The notes: generated by a model not told the origin, from the sequence alone. A stretch of DNA of 64,000 nucleotides from Sphaerolaimus hirsutus (GCA_964036195.1 OZ038452.1:13572704-13636703); one strand, 5' to 3'; counted from the first letter of the stretch, positions 1 to 13,007 are shown. Numbers and translations are program-made.

Positions 1-168
1 ATACAGCTCACTCGGAGAGTACAAGCAGAGCGGAAATGCCCGACGCAGCGACGCAAGTGGGTGCTTCTGCTCAGCCCACGAGTGCACCGCGCCAGGCCAA
101 AACTGAGAACACGGAAACACGAAGCCACTTGCCCCTCTGCTGGCAAGTGGATGCGCGCTTCCGTGTTC
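1..168 (-). CDS. possible exon running off the left edge
   Basis: Minus-strand sequence after a TTGCAG acceptor near 168 is GC-rich, and at least two frames stay open for 30 or more codons. One frame (REHGSAHPLASRG onward) stays open to the window edge; another ends at a TGA with ARG/LYS-rich content. It could be the next exon of the gene represented at 1852-1659. The identity is unknown. Confidence 0.22.
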
Positions 169-838
169 TCTGCAACTACAAAGGAGTTTCGCATTTTACA
201 TGACTTTTGACATTTTACAAGGTCTGCGAGGGGTGGATCACATTTAACATACAAGCACATATTACAGTACGTATCCCTGCACATGCCGCAGTGCCCATAT
301 CACAGTCTGTCTCCTTGCACATGCCCGAGGGCGCATATCACATGTCGTAGTGCTCATTGCACATACACGCGGAGCGGTGTTGTCGAAATGCGTGTGTGCG
401 CGTGAAGTACGGTCTGGTTCACCTTCAGTAAACATAAACAATTTGATTTTAATTGAATACACCAGTATCACATTTGAATTACCTATGTGATACTCGTGTA
501 TCACATACTATTAAACTGCTACAATAAAAAAAATTGTTGTCATCACTTATCTGGAGTAGGGTGGACTTATCATAACTCACATTAATATGGAGGTTTTTCC
601 ATCAACTTATTTAAACGTGACTCATGCAAATTACAATTTGAACAAAAACTCGTACACAACTGGCTTTTTAATGCATGCGCTATTCAACGCACACTATGAA
701 TGTTGATGTTTTGGGTACTGAGAACAAACCATAATAGATAAATAGGTACATGTACTTCACGCGCGCACACACATTTCCACAACACCGCCCCGCGCCCTGC
801 GCCCTCGGGCATGTGCATCTGCGCCCTCGGGCATGTGC

Positions 839-985
839 AGGGAGACAAACTGTGATATGGGAACTGCGGCATGTGCAGGGATACATACTGTGATATGGGA
901 ACTGCGGCATGTGCAGGGAGACAAACTGTGATATGGGAACTGCGGCATGTGCAGGGATACATACTGTGATATGGGCTTGTATGTG
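839..985. repeat. tandem repeat, about 37-bp unit, four copies
   Basis: Unit GCATGTGCAGGGA(G/T)ACA followed by (A/T)ACTGTGATATGGGAACT, with copies alternating between two subtypes. An inverted partial copy lies at about 283-325. The long open frames across this stretch are produced by the repeat. The rest of 169-1658 is AT-rich and shows no gene. 1040-1215 matches 56340-56520, a TIR element with CTACCATAA-type ends. Confidence 0.8.
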
Positions 986-1658
986 CAATGTAGCACACTC
1001 GTCTGCGAGTGCCCCCAAATATGTAGACCTAGTGGGGCGCATACTTTGCGCAGAATCCCACCATAAGTTAATGCATAAAATCTAGTGATAAATTTCGGAA
1101 CTAATTATTCCGTAGTAAAAACAATATGTCATGATGAAAAAAACTGTATAATTTTTGGTTCATTATTCAGGTGGGTTATGGCAAGTTCACCATACTAAAT
1201 GTGACGCCCCCTGAATAACATCAACAATTGATAAAAATCAAAGTGATTTTATGTATGGGAAGACCCACTGCGCCAAACCACCCCGACAAAATTTGTAATT
1301 ACAGGAGGACAGTTTTACGTATTTAGGAAACTGCATGAAAAAAAATAATTGAAAATTGGCATGGATTCGCATTGGTATCGAGCATGGAGCTGCAAGCTAA
1401 ATTTAAATTTTAAGCATGCTACGGAAAAAGTAAAGCTGCTGCAAACGACAAAAGCGGTTCGGTAAAAACCGTAGGGAAATCAATAATCATCAAATCTATC
1501 ATACCAGTGTTTTATATTTTCAACACAGCGAACTGCGATAAATAACACAAATATAATATTTACTTGGCAATATCGCAGAGACAAATCGAGTGAAAAATGC
1601 CCGTGGAACTGAAGGTCGCAGCGCACCGAAAAGTCACCCACTTGCGGGGACCTGTCAC

Positions 1659-1852
1659 TTGATCTGCAATGTCCCTCGTGAGGGCAGAGTGCAGACGCGA
1701 CGGCGGGCAGTGCGGCAGCGGAGTGGAGGCGTGCGGCGGCGCGGCGCAGAGGTTGCCGCACTGCGACACGCGGCTCCCATTCCAACGAGCCACGGCAGGC
1801 ACAAGGCTCCCGCCACTCATTCGAATGGAGTACCACTCCGCCAGCACGCAAA
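1659..1852 (-). CDS. coding-like exon of an unidentified minus-strand gene
   Basis: A 194-nt stretch after a TATGCAG acceptor (phase 1) reads CVLAEWYSIRMSGGSLVPAV and continues to LTRDIADQ before a GTGACA donor. It has strong third-position GC and abundant Cys/His/Pro. A second frame (beginning LRAGGVVLHS) is also open across the same bases, so the frame is not certain. No family is recognised. Confidence 0.35.
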
Positions 1853-2692
1853 CTGCATACACGACACGTCTGCTATGTTAATTAGCCCAAAACTTGTTTA
1901 TCGGGAGCGCTGTTTTTTTCATTCAAAATAGTTCGCCACACGATTCAATCGGCGAAATCAGTATCGGGCTAATTAGCGGTGAGAATATCGGGCTATAAAT
2001 TGCGCCACAAGCCACTATTCAAAGTTTCGGCATGCGTGACGAATGCAAACTACGTATGAGCAATATGAACTATGAATATACCTAGAAACAAAAATGCGGA
2101 TAACGGAAAGCGACAAAAAGCGGATAACTGAATCACGGCACTATGATCACATAAATGAAAATGAGAGACACCTATCGAACAAGTTCAAACATAAATCTCC
2201 ACCCGTTCAGAACCACACAATCAGAACGGACTATTCCGCACGAATCAGATCGGGGGTTTTGTAGGGGCCTGACGAAATTTCTTGGCCACTATCCCACAAA
2301 CACCCACCCAATTTCGGCCAGCTATCTATCTGGATAAACATGTGCAGATATATCTACCATTTTAGCGATTTTTTTACCATTTTCTACGACAGGGCGATTT
2401 ACTATACATTCGAACCCCCGCACGGGTATAAATCTACAAAACCCCAGAATAAGAGGAACACTAACATTAGCACAGATCAGATGTAAAGCAACACCACAAC
2501 GATAACGGCACAGATTTTCATTCGATGCTGATATTCGAGACAATTCGACGCGATACGCAGTCGTTCAATAAGCAAAGCAAGTCTTATTATGGTTGTCGCC
2601 GAAGTGGACAGATTCAAAAAAGATAAGCTCACAAAGAACTTAAGCAAGTAATAAATTACTTATAAGAATGCAGACGACTGTAAACTCATAAC

Positions 2693-2830
2693 GGTGAGGA
2701 AGTAGTCAGCCGTGAAGGACTGGTGTGGCGCAGCGTCGCAGCAGCCGGTGTGCAGTGGGTCGCGTGGAGGCGGGTGGGTCGCCGCCGCCAGCCAGTCGCG
2801 TGCTGCGCCAGCCACCGCTGCCAGCTGCGT
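2693..2830 (-). CDS. coding-like exon of an unidentified minus-strand gene
   Basis: This 138-nt open stretch on the minus strand has very high GC at third positions, like the proven exons elsewhere in the window. It follows a TGTCGCAG acceptor and reads TQLAAVAGAARDWLAAATH onward, ending SFTADYFLT before a weak GTTATG donor. I do not recognise the family. It may belong to the same gene as 1852-1659, but their phases do not join directly. Confidence 0.35.
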
Positions 2831-3259
2831 CTGCGACACGGCGCAAACATCTCAAATGATAGATATTTTGACGGAAATCACCACTTATGACGCTATCCCA
2901 CGACTCCACAGTTATAATATGACTAAAATAGACATAACAATACATTATGTGACACCTAACACACACAGTTTTGCTAGGGTTCAAACAGTATCGCGGTCAC
3001 GGTACATAGTTCGGCAAAAAGCAAACTGGGGCAGTACCGGTCCCGACATTAGAAAATTGCTGGTCCCGTTTGAACCCTATTTAACCCTCACATTTCGATG
3101 ATTTTGAAAAAAAATCTTATAAAAAATTGATTTTTTCCAACCCTAGTTATGACTATTCAGCGGGCCGGACATAAATAATGCCAGGAAATGGCAGTTTTGA
3201 ATACGACTTTTGCGCGCAAGCGCGCAGTTCCACACCGACCACTATCCTTTTATGAGTCT

Positions 3260-3440
3260 GCACTGCTCGGCATCTAAACCTGCATGGCATCTGGACCTGG
3301 ATAGCATGGATTTCTGCCTGCTTGGCATCTAGACCTGCTTGGCATGTATCGTCCCATAGATGCCAAGCGGGCTACATGCCGGCACATGCCATGCGGTCTC
3401 CATGCCGTGTGGGTGTAAATGCCAAGCAGGCTGAACCCCC
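3260..3440. repeat. TTGGCATCTAGACC repeat block, copy 1
   Basis: Clustered copies of TGCTTGGCATCTAGACC and its complement. The same block occurs in opposite orientation at about 4705-4880. Poly-C runs follow at 3437-3500. Confidence 0.6.
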
Positions 3441-3564
3441 CCCCCACACACCCACGAGACAGCACATGTATGCATCTGACCCCCCCCCCCCCCCCGCAGC
3501 CGATTTTAGGCTTTGAATGTGCATATCATTATACTTATACTCTGGTTACTTTACACCCTGCACG

Positions 3565-3746
3565 CGTGGTTCCCGCTGGGAGTGTGCCAACGATGGTTAG
3601 AGCGTGCAAGTTTCATTAAAAAATGACAAAATTGATTGTTGTGATAATGTTATTCATTTACATATTCACATTGATGAATTTTTTCATCTTTTTACGGAAA
3701 TCGTGTGACTTAACAATCATTGGCACGCTTCCAACACGAGACATAA
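3565..3746. mobile_element. TIR element, GTGCCAACGATGG family, copy 1
   Basis: Ends are GTGTGCCAACGATGGTTA and TAACAATCATTGGCACGC. A reverse-complement copy lies at 51325-51510, also bordered by TTCCCGCTGG. The sequence between 3750 and 5222 holds only AT-rich DNA and the repeat at 4705-4880. Confidence 0.6.
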
Positions 3747-5222
3747 ATCAGTGTGATGGCAGAGTATCATGTACGCCGAGTATACTATTGATGCTGTGCC
3801 TTTTATATTTTGCATTTCAAATTAATCGGTATTTGATAGGTAGTCTCGACGTTACACATGCACACAGAACAGAACTGATTTTAAAGTTCCGTATCTATTT
3901 GTGTGGTGCACGTGCAAACACACGTGGACGCGTGCACGCGCACCGCATTGGAATATTGCCAGCTGCGAAAACGCATGCACACTTATCTAATAATTGCACT
4001 GCATTGAACTATCGCCAATGCAAACTGCACAAATCTACTAATCACTAATCTACTACAAATCCTATAATTGGGGACTGACGTTCCAAAAGTTCACAAGTGC
4101 CAAATCTAGAAAAATCGAGTTAAGCGTGGAATTGACCTCCACGTATAGTTTTTCACACTTTAGAGAAAAAATTTCAGCATTATAGTCCATTTCAGTCCTG
4201 AGATTTTGTGCATTCTGATTTTCAGTAAAATCACAATTTTCATATCGAAAGTTCACATATCCATCTCAAATCCCCTATGAAAAACTGAAGTTTCACGTCG
4301 AAAGTTCACATATCCATCACAGACCACTTGAGTTTCATTTCATAAGTTCATAAGTTCACAAGTCCAAAAAATATTTTCATTTCCATTTCCGATGCACCGT
4401 AAGGAAGTTATTTACATTTCAAGTTCAAATTTTCAAATTTACATATTTTGGGTGGTTTACAAAATATGACATAACTCCCAAAATTTGGGATCGGGATTGG
4501 CTTTTTAGGATTTCGGTCAATGTCAATGTTGATGTCAATATTCGATATTTATGTTCGACATCAACTAATTAATTCGATCATTGCCATGGCGCTTGTGCTC
4601 AAACAATGGCGTTTTTTTCACCATTGTTATGTGTATTCCATTCTTCTTTGCCCTTTGTGTTTGCCGCCTGAGTTGACATACCTCCCCGCGCCACCCGCCC
4701 GCGCGCCTGGATGGCATCTAGCGCGCTTGGCACCTGGCCCCAGCCGTCCGCTTGGCACCTACGCCACCGCCCGCTTAGCATCCAGCATTGGATAGATGCC
4801 AAGCAGGTCTAGATGCCAAGCAGGCAGAAATCCATGCTATCCGGGTCCAGATGCCAAGCGGATTAGATGCCATTTAGGCCTGACCCCCTTTTATTCTTAC
4901 AATGTTTTACGAGTAGAAACACAACTGCAAAATGTACCATTGACTTACGTATACAGTGACTCCTCGAATATGTTCCCGGGGAAGTTATTTTTTCGTCAGA
5001 ATTTTTGAGGGGAACTTATTCATATTGGAGTTATTCGAGGGGGAGTCACTAGTTCATCGGAATGTGAGAAAATGCATGATCAATATATCATCTGAATGGG
5101 GTTAAAGTGGTCGCACAAAAGTGTATGCAAGAGTAGAAATCACGAAATTCGTGCAATGAAATCAATGCTAGTGTGCATAAACTTCACAATGAATAATTTT
5201 TTAATGAACATATACCTACATA

Positions 5223-5655
5223 CAAGGACGTATCCAGGGGGGGGCGGCCCCCCCCCCCTTCCCGGGGTGAAACCTAAAAAGTCCCGGAAAATGCGACTTT
5301 TCCCACAAAATTTTTGATGTTTCTTAAAAATTTTGCGCGCTAGCGCGCAATTTCGTCCCCATGCATTGTATTTTCAGCGGATTGGTTCCTTTAAACCAAT
5401 ATCCTTAGAAATGAACACATTTTTACAACTTTTCGCTGTATATGTATGCATAATTATATACATAATTATAAAGCGGTTCCCGGCGCTGGCGCCTACGCCA
5501 ATAGTGCCATGGCGTGGCGCCTTTGTATGGTGCTAGCGCCAAAACGCTTTTTCGTACCTATATCGGGGAAAAAATTTAGGGAGGGCTGAGCCCCCCCGTA
5601 CGCCGACCCCCGTAAACAAGCACCCCCCCACTCAAAAATCCTGGATACGTCCATG
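5223..5655. mobile_element. CAAGGACG-family TIR element with 8-bp duplication
   Basis: Begins CAAGGACGTATCCAGG and ends CTGGATACGTCCATG. It is flanked on both sides by CCTACATA (5215-5222 and 5656-5663), an exact 8-bp target duplication typical of hAT transposons. The interior has poly-G/poly-C tracts and the hairpin TTGCGCGCTAGCGCGCAA. The sister copy is at 52039-52488. Confidence 0.75.
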
Positions 5656-5663
5656 CCTACATA

Positions 5664-6015
5664 TCGTATTTCCTCGAATTACCCCGGGGGGTTTATTTTT
5701 TCAGAGTGGAAATTTTGAGGGGGGGTTAAACGAGGGGGAGGATTTCGAGGGGGGTTTATTATTTCGCCAGAAATTTTTCGAAAGTCCAGTACTAAATTGT
5801 TGTTTGAAACGTACACGGGTTTCGAGACGGGGTATTTCGAGGGGGGGGGGGGGGTATATCGAGAAAATACGGTACGTTTTTTATGCATGGACGTCTTTCC
5901 CAACCATCAAAGAGGTTTTTTTCGGAGGGGGATTTTTTCGAGTCGGAGTAATTTTTCCTCAGTCAGCTAACAGGGGGGTGGGTATTATAGGGGGACTTAT
6001 TCGAGGATTTACAGT
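5664..6015. mobile_element. degenerate TACCGTATTTCCTCGAAATACCCC-family element
   Basis: Starts at CGTATTTCCTCGAATTACCCC and ends at TTATTCGAGGATTTACAGTA. The interior is G-rich and similar to the 49.7-kb and 47.7-kb copies. Confidence 0.5.
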
Positions 6016-6091
6016 ATATAGAAGTGGTATTTATTTATGTCTATAGTAGACAACTAGGGATGAAAGAGCGCTTTTTTCAACGGCTAGGGTT

Positions 6092-6783
6092 GGCCGATGT
6101 TTTTTTAAACGTTTTTTTTGTTTAAAAACGTTGTTTTTTTAAAAAAAACATGACGTCCGAAATGTTTTTTTTTTTTAAAACATCGGCCAAAATTTTTAGT
6201 ACTCAGCACTAGGTATTTTGCAAAATTTTTGCGCGCAAGCGTGCAATTTCACACACAAATTGACATTGGTGGTTGTTTTCATTGGTTTTGTTGCATTTTT
6301 AGTATCAAAACATCCATTTCTATGTGCTACCATGGGTGAATAAGCCGACATATGTTGCTGTAATATATAATATTGAGGTAATGTGCTTCCATGTACCTCC
6401 ACAGTGTGTAACTTCACTCCCAAAGTAACAACCTCCTTTTATAACCTTGTTTGATCACCATTCCGTGCCAAACTTTACCTGAAGTCACAAACATTCGACT
6501 ATAAGGCGATATACGAACGATATGTCGACGAAAAATGGATATTTTTGACACAAATCACCACTTATAATGCTATCCCATGGCTCCACAGCCATTATATGGT
6601 CATATTTAACATCACAGAGTATTGCCAGTGTCTGATATACCTATATATGTTGACACTAGGTCATATCTGGGAGCTTTTAAAAAAAAAACGTTTTTTTTAA
6701 AAAAAACGTTGTTTAAAAAAAAAACGTTTTAAAACAAAAACAAACATCGAGTTAAAAAAAACGTTTTTTTTTCCAACCCTATC
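6092..6783. mobile_element. TAGGGTTGG element flanked by an 8-bp duplication
   Basis: Begins TAGGGTTGGCCGATG and ends CCAACCCTA, with TCAACGGC repeated on both sides. The interior is built of AAACGTTTTTTT arrays and carries the widespread segment with GCTATCCCATGGCTCCACAG. It sits inside an older ACTAGGGATG element starting near 6055. 6784-7370 is similar repeat debris. Confidence 0.6.
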
Positions 6784-7373
6784 AACGGCCCCGATTTTTT
6801 TTCAAAAAATGTCGAGACATTTCCTCTAAAATATGGTTATGACTATGAGTCAATATATACAGGTATATAAGACAAGTGGCAGTACTTGTGATGATATAGC
6901 CAAAGAATGGCTATGGAGCCATGGGACAGCATTATAAGTGTTGATTTCTGCCAAAAAAATTCCACTTTTTATGTCAACGTGTTACGTAAATATATCGCCT
7001 TATAGTAGAATGTTCATGACTTCAAGTGATGTTAGGCATGGAAGGTTATAAGGGCTTAAATAAGGTTATAAGAGAAGCCTAATACATTGAGACTGATGTT
7101 TACTGGATATTATATACTACACTAACTAGGGATGGCAGGGGTTTATTGTTGTTGTTTTTTAAAAACCGACATTCGAAACCGTTTTTCTATTAAAATACCC
7201 ATGGCCAAAATTTTTAGTACTAAGCACTAGGTAGGTATTATGCAATTTTCGCACGCCAGCACGCAATGCAGGGGTCTCCTATGGGGGGCTGGGAGAGGGG
7301 GCTGCCCCCTCCCCAATCCGCCAGCTATCTATCTATCCCAGAGGCCGCTTAGCCATCTATCTGGGGGTGCACT

Positions 7374-7577
7374 GATACGCACATCTGCCCGATACGCACA
7401 TGTGCACGTTTTTTCACTTGACACATTTTCAAGTGATTTTCAGATATGAGTGAAGTGAAAAAAGTTCACTAATGTCATTGCGCAACTTTTTTCACTTTAC
7501 TCATATCTGAAAATCACTTGAAAAAGTGTCAAGTGAAAAAAACGGGCAAATGTGCGTATCGGGCAGATGTGCGTATC
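7374..7577. mobile_element. foldback element, GATACGCACATCTGCCC ends
   Basis: The two halves are inverted copies: GATACGCACATCTGCCC at the left, its complement at the right, then TTTTTTCACTTGACAC and the complementary arm. The span is about 204 bp with a short loop. Confidence 0.65.
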
Positions 7578-7663
7578 AAGCCTGCCCATCTATCTACACC
7601 AGAGGCAATTTTTTTGGCTATCTATCCCCCAAACCGGCCAGCTATCTACCTATCTGGAGCGAT

Positions 7664-8325
7664 TTTTGAGGAATTTTGCCGGAATTTTCGCTCAAAATCA
7701 CTAAGATTCATACCTTTTTATACTTTATTTACTTTCAAAATCGCGGATGTCACCTATACACATGTTTATATGGCCCCGCACCTGTACGCACAAACGCCCG
7801 GCGCGCACAAACGCCTGGCACGCACAAAATGAAAGTCCGGTACGCACAAACGCCCTGTATGCACAAAACTGTAGCTTTGTGCGTGCCGCACAATGTGCGT
7901 GCCAGTCGTTTGTGTGCGCCGGTCATATGTGCGGGCGGGGCTTGTAGTGAGACATAAATGAGTGAGACCAACGTGAGACATAAATGAGTGTGAGGGCAGA
8001 GTATCATATCCGTCGAGTATAAATAACATTGCCGCCAATCTCACTGAGTTTTTGAGTGCATGTTGGGTGCATTTACGTGTAAGTGCGGTGCACATTCACG
8101 TGTCGCGGCGGGGGGGGGGGGGGCGTGTAAGACATAATTAACTTAGACAAATTAAGTTTTTTGAGGAATTTTGCCGGAATTTTCGCTCAAAATCACTAAG
8201 ATTCATACCTTTTTATACTTTATTTACTTTCAAAATCGCGGATGTCACCTATACACATGTTTATATGGCCCCGCACCTGTACGCACAAACGCCCGGCGCG
8301 CACAAGTGCCTGGCACGCACAAAAT
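7664..8325. repeat. direct duplication of about 168 bp (7664-7831 and 8158-8325)
   Basis: Both copies run from GAGGAATTTTGCCGG through GCACCTGTACGCACAAACGC with almost no differences, 494 bp apart. Between and after them (to about 8705) are degenerate tandem copies of ACGCACAAACGCCCGGCGCGC. No gene is visible from 7.1 to 9.1 kb. Confidence 0.75.
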
Positions 8326-9149
8326 GTGACACAAATCACAATCAAAATTTCGTCAACAGCGAAATCTGTTTTCTACATTCAAATCGCGATTATCAAAAGC
8401 TCGCGACTCACGATCCAATAGCACTCAACGCAGTCAAGACACGCAGGTGTACTCTTGCCCATACATACGTGTACTCTTGTAATCCAGGTGCTCATGTATG
8501 GGGGGGGTGCTCATGTATGGGGGGGGGCAAACACAAAGTGGGGGGGGGCGTGTGAAAATCCCATGGCCGGTACGCACAAATGACCGGCGCGCACAAACGA
8601 CTGGCACGCACAAATACCCGGTACGCACAGAGCATCAGATTTGTGCGCGCCGGGCGTTTGTGCGTGGCGGGCTCAATTTTGTGCGTGCCGGGCGTTTGTG
8701 CGTAGGAGGCCTGGCCCGTTTATATACCTATTTTTAGCCATTTTTTGCTTGTTTTAGCCACTTTTAACCTGTTTTTAGCGATTTTTACCCCTTTCTACCT
8801 TCTATGCATTGAAAAAGCCTATTATATTTTGCCCCCGCGATCCCCTCCCCAGAAAAACTTTCAGCTATCTATTCCTCCGGAGGACCGATTTGAAATCTAT
8901 CCAGCCCTCGCTATCGCCAAAATCTTGGAAACCCCTGACGCAATGTCACCTTCACTTTACCAAATGTGGTGGTTTTCATTGGTTTTGAGGCATTTTTAGT
9001 CGTAAGCTTCCATTCGTTCATGCTATTGTGTTTTAAGCTGTTATATTTTAGTCAGGGGTTTTGTAGATTTGGACCCTCGCCTCGCAGGGTTCATATAGAG
9101 TAAATCGCTCCTCCGGAGGGATAGATAGCTGAACAAATTTGTGGGGGGG

Positions 9150-10010
9150 GGGGTTGCGGGTAGGGTGGCAGAATTTACCGTACCGTACAGTACCGCATTT
9201 TTGGAAAATTTACCGTACCGTACCGTACCGTTTACCGCACTTTTAGAAATTTACCGTACCGTACCGCATACCACATTTTCCAAAATTTACCGTACCGTAC
9301 CGCGTACCGCACTCATTTACCGCAGAAAATGTGGTAAATTTTACTCCGATTGACTTTAAAAATTCACCTTAAAATTGACTTTAAGATGTGGTGTTCTGCA
9401 AATTTTTTGCGCACAAGCACGCAAATTTGACAACATTGTTTTGACTGATTTGAAACCCTTCCATTTCCACATGCAATATTGCTGTAACTCTTCATTTACA
9501 TTAGTATAATGTGTTTTTAAAATCAAGCCATGTGCTTCAAATCGCACTGTAATTGTTTTACATCATCCTCAATGTTTTGAGCTTATTTGTTGTAGGTACA
9601 TATGTATGCACTTATATACTTTTTACCATTTTCACCCACTTAACAATTTTTCACCCACTTTTAGCAATTTTTCTCCATTTCTTCCTTCTAAACCTTAAAA
9701 AAGCCTATATATTGAGCCACTGCATTGTGGTTTATGTAATTCTATGTTATCACACTGTTAGTGTTCTAAAGTCCATTAACACATTGCATAATTCAATTTT
9801 CTGTCAATTCACGAAGTAAAAGTTGTCTGTAGTCCGGCATTGGTACATTTTTGACAAGCAAAAATTTACCGTACCGTACCGTACCGCGAACCGCACTTTT
9901 CAGATTTACCGTACCGTACCGTTTACCGCAAAATGAAGATTTACCGTACCGTACCGTTTACCGCAAAAGAGAAAATTTACCGTACCGTACGGTTTACCGC
10001 AAGGCCGTAA
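9150..10010. repeat. TACCG tandem arrays
   Basis: Two arrays of ACCGTACCGTACCGTTTACC (9160-9345 and 9865-10005) flank about 500 bp of AT-rich DNA with a (G/C)GCGCAAGCACGC hairpin remnant. The left end GTAGGGTGGCAGAA resembles a TIR. The open frames here are repeat artefacts. Confidence 0.7.
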
Positions 10011-10658
10011 ACATGTAGTACAGCAAAAATAGCCGGAAATAGGCAATAAGGAACATGAATAAGAATTTTGAAAGTGAAAAACTATAAAATGGTACGAAAA
10101 TTAGCGATTTGTAACGAAAATTGGGCCAAGATTTCTCTAAAATCGCTCCACCATAGGTAGATCTGGGCGATTTTGGGGATAGATAGCAAAAAATTTGCCT
10201 CTGGCATACATAGGTAGCTGAGCAGGCCTCCGGGATATATAGAATGCTGGCGTATTTGGGGGGTAACCACCCCCAACCCCATATTAAACCCCTGATGTTA
10301 GTGTAGTATATAATATTCATCCAATGTGCTCCCACATGCTTGTACAGTGTGAAACATCACTGTCAATGTAAATATTAGCCTTCTCTTATACCTATTTTGG
10401 CACTGTTCCATGCCCAACTTCACATGAAGTCATGAACATGCAGTAGGTATATTGTCAGATGCACCTAGAGGCCATTGGCATAAGTAGACATAAATAGTCT
10501 ACATAATAAGTAGACATAAAAAGGGTTAAAAAAACGTTGTTGTTATAAACGGGGTCGTTAAAAAACGTTTTTTTCCATCACTAATTTTACCTACTACTTA
10601 AGTATACTCGGCGGACCGCATGCTATGCATTTTTCTGAAGGAAACACTCCACCATGAC

Positions 10659-11338
10659 TAGGGTTCAAACGGGATTGACTTTTCGGGATCGGGATTGGTT
10701 TTTTGAAGTTTCGGGATCGGGATCGGGATTGGCCTTTCGGGATAGGGATTGGCTTTTGAGATTTCGGGATCGGGATCGGGATTGACTTTTCGGGATCGGG
10801 ATTGGCGTTTTTTCGGGATCGGGATTTAGGGCTTAAAAAATTGGTTTTCAGGGTTTTTTCCTGACATTTCACAAAATGACCCAAAACACCAAAAACAATG
10901 GATGCCAGAAACGTTGGATTAAATTGGCATTCAAAACAATGCTATAGACTCATTAAGGCACTGAGCAATGGGTTGCCTGGCATTGTCATTCACACCACTG
11001 TCTACCATATATGCATGTGTATGAACCTAAAACTATGGTTATGGGCACGTTATGGGTTATGGGTAGTGGTGTCCATGCCCATGGAACATAGATATAGAGG
11101 GAGGTGTGGAAATGCGCGCTTGCGTGCAAAATTTTTGGAAACTGCATACAAAATGGTCCTTCAAAAGTGCCATTTCTGGCACCTTTTGTGGCTGTGAAAT
11201 TTTCCGGGATCGGGATTGGGGCATTTTTTTCGGGATCGGGATTGACTTATTCAAATCTCGGAATCGGGATCGGGATCGGGATTGAGGTGTCGGGATCGGG
11301 ATCGGGACCACAAAATCCCGAATCCCGTTTGAACCCTA
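10659..11338. mobile_element. GGGATC-array element, hAT-like
   Basis: Ends are TAGGGTTCAAACGGGATT and AATCCCGTTTGAACCCTA. Flanks are ACCATGAC and ATCATGAC (7 of 8 match). Arrays of CGGGATCGGGATTGG sit at both ends; the middle is unique and carries GCGCGCTTGCGTGCAAAATTTTT. 10010-10658 is AT-rich with element fragments. Confidence 0.75.
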
Positions 11339-11884
11339 ATCATGACGTCATCATAATAAAATTAATCCAGCAAAAAAAAAGAAAAAACATTTCGGGAAAA
11401 AACATTCCTCGTTTGTACGCGGACTCCACCTTTTCTTTTTTAGAAATATTGTTCTTTTTGTGAAAGTGCATACATAAGTATCCATCTCGCGCGTTTTAGA
11501 CCAAGACATAAATAATTTTGGGCGCATACTTTGCGGTCCGCCGATTATACCAAATTTTTTGTTAGCGACTTACAAAAAATCGGAGGTGTTGCGATTTTTT
11601 TTAAATTGGACTTTTTCACAATAAATCGCTAGCCAACCCTACCCGCAGGAGTCCAAATCAACAAGGTCTCTGCGAAACAGTAAATAGTGACTCACAAGTG
11701 AGCATCCAAAGTGACGGAGCCATCTGCATGCAGCCACGCGGCAAAGGATCCAGCGTCACCGCAAAAGGCACAGCAACAAAACGCAATGCCGTTCCGCAAG
11801 CTATCCAGTCTGCGAGTGATGGAACCGAATAAAGATAGACAACTAACTAGGGATGGAAAAAACGTCTTTTTGACAACCGTTTTT

Positions 11885-12755
11885 TTAATAAAGCATATTT
11901 CATAAAGTCAGTGAAATTAGAAACATGCTTAAAGTTTTTGACGAAGTAACAAATCCCCCCTTGGATAATTCCGCCCTCGAATAGTCCCCTCTTAAAAAAG
12001 TCTGACGACAAAATAACTTTCCGGGGGGATTATTCGAGTACATACGGTATCTTTCTTTGTTCATTTCGCATATTTGGTTTTTGCACTCACTAACAAGGTG
12101 GCACCAACGGTCAGATGTGTTCGACTTGTTATATAAATTTCGAATCTCAAAATTTAAGTAAAAACGTTTTTGGTGGCCAGCTAACAGTCCCACAACCACG
12201 CCAGTAAAATCTAACACAAATTTCTCAAAATGCTATGCGTAGTTGTTAAAACTTACCTATTTGCTTTTACTCAATAAATACGTATACTCGAGTACAGAGT
12301 AAATACGTTTCTTCCGAAAAAAGTTCATGTACTCGCTTTGACGTAAACTTTTTGACAGTACAGAAAACGTATTTCAGACGTTTTCGTATACTTTGAAAAA
12401 AGTTCGATAATTTTAAGCACCCTGATGTTATGTTACACGTAAAATAATAGAAAATATCACTGTAAGTACACAGTTCCCCCGCCAGTATATTATTTTGGCA
12501 GGCTTATTTGAAATATGACATTTTGGAGAACACGCCCGGTCGTGTTCGCACGACGCAGCACCCCGTCCATGTCGCTGCCATAACAGAGTGATGAATAAAG
12601 ACGATTGAAAAAACTTTATTACAAAAAAAAGGAATATTTTTCTTTACGCTTTTTTCGTACTTATTTGGGTCTTGGGGAAAGATTTGTTTGGGTGAAAAAC
12701 CATACATCGTTCCCCTGCATACTAGCAAACATAACGCAAACGGCGGCGCAGGTTA
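11885..12755. repeat. 0.87-kb duplicated block carrying a decayed ALDH1L1 exon 15 piece, copy 1
   Basis: Closely matches 21411-22084 joined to 22901-23095 in ALDH1L1 intron 14. It includes a copy of the acceptor and first half of exon 15 (minus strand GGCAGCGACATGGACGG at about 12560-12580), with codons for EFGLAS lost and the frame ruined. Here the site of the 22-kb insertion is empty (CGCAGCACCCCGTCC). 11339-11884 shows nothing recognisable. Confidence 0.75.
12529..12583 (-). pseudogene. ALDH1L1 exon 15 fragment outside the gene
   Basis: The minus strand keeps the exon-15 start ([10 protein letters not shown]) and a shifted piece of GVFSKDV. Internal deletion and altered downstream sequence make it non-functional. 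Confidence 0.65.
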
Positions 12756-13007
12756 TATTATAAACCCTTACCCTAATTTATAAACGCACCAAAACCAACC
12801 AATTGGTGGGCCGGTAAGGCAGCAAAAAGCAGTATTCATCACTGCAGCCACAGGCACGATTTGATAATAATACCGCCCTAGGAAGGCCGACAGCGACCTG
12901 CGAATAGCAATTTGCGCGTACATAGTCTGTAAATGCGGTTGTTGAAATGTCGAACCCTGCATCAACTGGGCGCAGGTTCTAGCTAGTAGGGTTGGGACGG
13001 GCCTGTG

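Noticed and set aside
839-985. Possible CRISPR-like array
   Set aside because: Units are contiguous with no unique spacers, and the genome is animal.
680-1042. Three overlapping minus-strand frames of 79-120 codons
   Set aside because: Generated by the 37-bp tandem repeat, which stays open in all frames.
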